From NCBI GenBank assembly GCA_023140095.1, contig JAGLMJ010000041.1, positions 1-9,120 on the forward strand: a DNA stretch of 9,120 bases. Direction: 5' to 3'. Under the pieces are notes generated by a model. That model saw only the letters and a program-made list of their open reading frames with translations, had not been told where the DNA came from and did not search any database. This DNA is from Candidatus Omnitrophota bacterium (GTDB lineage Bacteria; Omnitrophota; Koll11; Zapsychrales; Zapsychraceae). This document shows, in pieces, positions 6,741-9,120 of the stretch (its first letter is position 1; every line of letters starts with the position of its first letter). Both the position numbers and the translations under genes were made by a program.

Positions 6741-6939
6741 ATAATCTCAAGTATTCAACGCGACTAAATATTGGATATTTGAGAATGTCCTGAAAATTCG
6801 CGATATATAGTGAACATCAGGACAATTTGAGTTTCGCTAAGGTAACGAGAGATTGGGATATATACCAATGCTACACTGAAGCGCAATTCATCAGGCAAGA
6901 ACACGGAAAACATGTAGCGCAAATATAAAGGAGAAAACA
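6741..6939 (+). other. Structured untranslated leader after the terminator
   Basis: No coding frame of note is present. Four consecutive stems can be drawn in the read-through transcript. The first pairs 6746-6756 with 6773-6783 (11 bp, two G-U, 16-nt loop). The second is TGTCCTGA/TCAGGACA (6786-6793/6817-6824). The third is ATTGG/CCAAT (6852-6856/6865-6869), and the fourth is GCTACA/TGTAGC (6870-6875/6913-6918). The Shine-Dalgarno AAAGGAG (6927-6933) is left free, 6 nt before the ATG. I do not recognise it as a known RNA family. Confidence 0.45.
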
Positions 6940-7380
6940 ATGAGGATGAAAAATAATAAAAGCGGTTTTACCCTGCTTGAGATCATCATCGTGATCATCA
7001 TTGTCGGGGTTCTAGCAAGTCTGGCACTTCCCAGACTCTTCAATACAATTGAATTTTCTCGATCAACAGAAGCGCTGAACGTACTCGGCGGTCTTAAGCG
7101 GGCGGCAGATCGATGCTCTTTAGCGAATGAAGCAATGACAGGCCTCCCAGCCTGGAACACTTGTTTATCCTGGGACGAGCTTGGAACAGAAGATCCCGGA
7201 ACAGTTCCCGGAGCGATTTTTTCTTATGTCACTGCATTTGCAGCTCCTAACTGGTCAGTAGTCGCAACGCGCGTGGGCGGCGCGGCAGCCGGTGATACGA
7301 TCACATACACCTACGATACAGCAGCAGGAGGAATCACACGCGTAGGTAATGCCGCCGGCGCTTATGCCGGTCTCAAATAA
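6940..7380 (+). CDS. Type IV pilin-like major pseudopilin (GspG/PilA-like)
   Basis: The precursor has 146 residues. The short basic leader MRMKNNKSG is cut by prepilin peptidase before Phe10, giving a 137-residue mature protein. It has the canonical Glu at +5 (FTLLE) and a long hydrophobic helix (IIIVIIIVGVLASLAL). A lollipop head domain follows, with Cys59 and Cys75 that may form a disulfide, and an Ala/Gly/Thr-rich C-terminal part (~100-146). It is first after the riboswitch, has the best ribosome binding site of the window, and a strong hairpin lies behind it; all of this fits the most abundant filament subunit. ATG 6940 is preferred to the ATG at 6946 because of AAAGGAG spacing. No Ca-binding GspG C-terminal signature is evident, so GspG and PilA cannot be told apart. 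Confidence 0.87.
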   Translation: MRMKNNKSGFTLLEIIIVIIIVGVLASLALPRLFNTIEFSRSTEALNVLGGLKRAADRCSLANEAMTGLPAWNTCLSWDELGTEDPGTVPGAIFSYVTAFAAPNWSVVATRVGGAAAGDTITYTYDTAAGGITRVGNAAGAYAGLK

Positions 7381-7407
7381 GAATGCATGATCCATTGTGT
7401 ATTCATT

Positions 7408-7457
7408 TAATAGGGCAGCATTCCGGCTCGCTGGCGAGCCGGAATGCTGCCCTATTG
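7408..7457 (+). terminator. 22-bp perfect stem-loop between the two pilin genes
   Basis: Bases 7409-7430 pair without a mismatch with 7435-7456, closed by a CTGG loop, with one further T-G wobble at the base. It lies 28 nt after the first pilin stop and 36 nt before the next start. The following TATTGTTTGATT is only moderately T-rich. It may be an attenuating terminator or a 3'-end stabiliser that yields more of the first pilin than of the genes behind it; a dispersed palindromic repeat is also possible. Confidence 0.7.
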
Positions 7458-7492
7458 TTTGATTAAAGAACCGGTTATTATAAAGGTTTATT

Positions 7493-7894
7493 ATGTTCTC
7501 TAAAAAAACCAAATATGTCAGCGGTTTTACTTTGACCGAAATTGTGGTTACGATCATCATCGTCGGTGTCTTAGCTTCACTTGCTTTGCCGCGTTTTACC
7601 GGAGTGTTGGAACGCGTGCGGGCCGCCGAGGGAGTTCAAATCTTAACCGCGCTTTTAGGCGCTCAAAAAGTTCATGCAGCGGAAAACAATGGCGATTATT
7701 CAGCCGTTTTAAATGATTTGGATATTTCGATCGATCGCGCTGAAAATTTTAATATCGCAACGATCACCGTCCAGAATAATGTTGCTAATGTTGCTCAGAT
7801 CCAACGCACGGGGGGATATACCCTATCCATCGATGAAGATGGAACCATTAGCTGTGTTGACGGCGGCATCACTTGCGCTAAAGCTGGATTTTGA
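7493..7894 (+). CDS. Type IV pilin-like pseudopilin, second copy
   Basis: The precursor has 133 residues. The leader MFSKKTKYVSG is followed by Phe12 with Glu at +5 (FTLTE), then the hydrophobic helix IVVTIIIVGVLASLALPRF. That helix is nearly identical to the one in the upstream pilin, so the two genes likely arose by duplication; the head domains differ strongly. The head begins with an AAEGVQILTALLGAQKVHAAENNGDY segment typical of this pilin type. It ends with Cys121 and Cys128, which can close a small C-terminal disulfide loop like the D-region of type IV pilins. AAAGG at 7482-7486 lies 6 nt before the ATG. It is exported to the inner membrane, processed by prepilin peptidase (not encoded here) and added to the filament by the GspE/GspF machine. 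Confidence 0.87.
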   Translation: MFSKKTKYVSGFTLTEIVVTIIIVGVLASLALPRFTGVLERVRAAEGVQILTALLGAQKVHAAENNGDYSAVLNDLDISIDRAENFNIATITVQNNVANVAQIQRTGGYTLSIDEDGTISCVDGGITCAKAGF

Positions 7895-7937
7895 TCGTAT
7901 CTTTAGATAAGTATATGAAATTTTAGGGATCTCAGCC

Positions 7938-8291
7938 ATGTTGCGAAGTTTAAGAAAGAAAAAAAGGGAAGGATTTGCTTCCATTGTGGAAGTTGTCGTC
8001 ACTTCTGTTATTTTTGTACTGGCCACTGCCGGCATTCTCTCCACCGTTTCCATGCTCAAACCTCCCAGCCGGGAATCCTCTAAAAAGATCGAAGCCGCTT
8101 ACATCGGCAAAGGAATTATGGACAATCTGCGCAAAGAGGTCCATGCAACAACAGGAGCACTTTTCACCGGAAATTTAGCTGTCGGAACTTATAATTTGGC
8201 TGCGATCGGCAATTATACTGTCGGCTACGTTGTCACCGAACCAATCCCAAACCTTCGCCGATTAACAATGACCATTACCTGGCCGGATTGA
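7938..8291 (+). CDS. Minor pseudopilin (GspI/PilV-like) with displaced Glu
   Basis: The precursor has 117 residues. A very basic leader (LRSLRKKKREG) precedes Phe13 and a hydrophobic helix (VEVVVTSVIFVLATAGILSTVSML). The mature start reads FASIVE, so the conserved Glu is at +6 instead of +5. The rest is a small domain ending in a beta-rich segment (LRRLTMTITWPD), as in GspI/PilV-type tip subunits that assemble first. AGGGA (7925-7929) precedes the ATG by 8 nt. It is 44 nt from the preceding pilin and 8 nt from the next gene, so all are one transcript. The class is inferred from size, position and the EAAYIGKGIMDNLR stretch after the helix. Confidence 0.8.
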   Translation: MLRSLRKKKREGFASIVEVVVTSVIFVLATAGILSTVSMLKPPSRESSKKIEAAYIGKGIMDNLRKEVHATTGALFTGNLAVGTYNLAAIGNYTVGYVVTEPIPNLRRLTMTITWPD

Positions 8292-8299
8292 TAAATACA

Positions 8300-8920
8300 A
8301 TGGATAAAAAAGGCATTACCCTCACAGAACTCATTGTTGCCAGCATCTTGATCGGCATCGTCATGATCGGCGTCGCCGCTTTCAGCGCTTCGATTGAACA
8401 GCTTCACACTTCAACAAATAGGTCCACTATTCTCACTATGAAGACGACAGCAACTATGAATCATATCACCAGGGCTGCCTATTTAGCTGTCGGGGATGAA
8501 ACAGACCGCGGAATAATAGACAGGGCTATCCCCCCACGCAACAGCATCTGTTTCCGTCACGATACCAATGACCCAAGTTCCTATGTTTCTATAGATAATG
8601 GTGGTGATGATACTTGGACATGTTACTACTTTGATATTCTGTCAAGCTTGTTATATCTGTGTACTGTGCCTATGGCTGAAGCTGATGTCCCGCCTAATAA
8701 CGCAGTTAAATGCGACGGGACAGGAACGCGAAGACTCCTTTTAACATTGGATCCGGCACAGGGCACTTTCTATCAGATTATTGAAAACAGTGACGGTCGA
8801 TTAGAGTCTATCCAGTTTACACTTTCAGCCATTTTTGATCCAACCTTAGCTCCGCATCCAATCACTAATCCGACCTACACAGCAACCACACAAGTCAGCC
8901 CTCCCGGGCATAGCCGATAA
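8300..8920 (+). CDS. Minor pseudopilin (GspJ/PilW-like)
   Basis: The precursor has 206 residues with a very short leader, MDKKG, cut before Ile6; Glu is at +5 (ITLTE). The membrane helix is LIVASILIGIVMIGVAAFSAS. The head is the largest of the four pilins and carries four Cys (in SICFRH, WTCYYF, YLCTVP and VKCDG), which could pair. The size and the LIVASILIG-type helix match GspJ/PilW tip subunits. A TTG at 8288 in the same frame overlaps the upstream stop and could also start translation, adding four residues; ATG 8300 is preferred because it gives a standard short leader, but neither has a clear ribosome binding site, which suggests translational coupling to the gene before. It is the last gene of the unit; no GspK-like protein or prepilin peptidase follows. 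Confidence 0.83.
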   Translation: MDKKGITLTELIVASILIGIVMIGVAAFSASIEQLHTSTNRSTILTMKTTATMNHITRAAYLAVGDETDRGIIDRAIPPRNSICFRHDTNDPSSYVSIDNGGDDTWTCYYFDILSSLLYLCTVPMAEADVPPNNAVKCDGTGTRRLLLTLDPAQGTFYQIIENSDGRLESIQFTLSAIFDPTLAPHPITNPTYTATTQVSPPGHSR

Positions 8921-8942
8921 AACTGATTTCTAACTACAAATC

Positions 8943-8971
8943 TTGTATTTTTGTGTTTTCTTTGGTATTAT
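8943..8971 (+). promoter_or_regulatory. Promoter of the tRNA-Ala gene
   Basis: TTGTAT (8943-8948), a 17-nt spacer and TATTAT (8966-8971) form a plausible sigma-70 promoter, with transcription starting near 8978, just ahead of the mature tRNA 5' end at 8984. Confidence 0.55.
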
Positions 8972-8983
8972 GGCTAGAAACTT

Positions 8984-9056
8984 GGGTCGGTAGCTCAGCT
9001 GGGAGAGCGCTTGGTTCGCAATCAAGAGGCCGGGGGTTCGACTCCCCCTCGATCCA
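8984..9056 (+). tRNA. tRNA-Ala (anticodon CGC)
   Basis: A full cloverleaf of 73 nt is present. The acceptor stem is GGGTCGG/TCGATCC, with G3-U70, the identity pair for alanyl-tRNA synthetase. The D stem is GCTC/GAGC, the anticodon stem CTTGG/TCAAG with loop TTCGCAA, so the anticodon CGC lies at 9017-9019. The T stem is GGGGG/CCCCC with loop TTCGACT. The discriminator base is A, and CCA is not encoded (ATTT follows), so CCA must be added after transcription. It reads GCG codons. Confidence 0.95.
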
Positions 9057-9120
9057 TTTATCCTTTTTATACTGGTTCTTAATCAAACCTTCGTATCATT
9101 GCCTTATACTCTATGAGGTT

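Noticed and set aside
6891..7160. Minus-strand open frame across the first pilin start
   Set aside because: Mirror of the pilin coding sequence, without a ribosome binding site or recognisable protein features; other minus-strand frames were dismissed for the same reason.
8935..8952. TACAA/TTGTA hairpin with T-run as terminator after the last pilin
   Set aside because: Only five A-T-rich pairs with a 3-nt loop, and it overlaps the tRNA promoter; too weak to annotate.
1..9120. CRISPR array, insertion sequence or integration site (including at the tRNA 3' end)
   Set aside because: No regularly spaced repeats, transposase or integrase; no duplicated tRNA 3' end is visible within the window.

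Overview
The window looks like chromosomal DNA of a diderm (outer-membrane) bacterium. It carries a type II secretion / type IV pilus-like machine. Gene style points to a little-cultured lineage, possibly Omnitrophota or a relative: a compact PilM/N-O-P-secretin-ATPase-platform string, short pseudopilins of the form GFTL-E-III-VGVLASLALPR, and a plain Ala tRNA without encoded CCA. The taxonomic guess is low-confidence inference; the two-membrane envelope is well supported by the secretin.

Region 1 (2-6337, all + strand) is one tight operon. It runs: the 3' part of a GspL/PilM-PilN-like protein cut by the left edge, a PilO/GspM-like protein, a PilP/GspC-like protein, a secretin (GspD/PilQ), the assembly ATPase GspE/PilB, and the platform protein GspF/PilC. 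The first three genes overlap by 23 and 8 bp. The rest are 10-30 bp apart. The ATPase starts with a complete two-motif MshEN domain, a known c-di-GMP-binding module.

Region 2 (6338-6939) is about 600 bp without protein genes and is the most interesting part. It holds an inverted repeat, a good sigma-70 promoter (TTGACA-N17-TATACA with a TG extension), a c-di-GMP-I (GEMM-I) riboswitch aptamer, a strong intrinsic terminator and a roughly 200-nt structured leader ending in a strong Shine-Dalgarno. The 3' strand of the aptamer's GNRA stem can pair over 12 bp with the whole 5' arm of the terminator. This gives a readable switch mechanism that predicts termination when ligand is bound.

Region 3 (6940-8920) is the operon controlled by this leader. 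It encodes four proteins with type III (prepilin) signal sequences: two GspG/PilA-like pseudopilins separated by a 22-bp perfect hairpin, a minor GspI/PilV-like one with its Glu displaced by one residue, and a GspJ/PilW-like one. Region 4 (8943-9056) is a tRNA-Ala(CGC) gene with its own promoter. The last 64 bases hold nothing I can identify.

Taken together, the inner-membrane assembly, motor and outer-membrane pore are encoded first, and the filament subunits form a separate transcription unit. c-di-GMP is predicted to act at two levels: on the motor protein through MshEN, and on synthesis of the filament subunits through the riboswitch.
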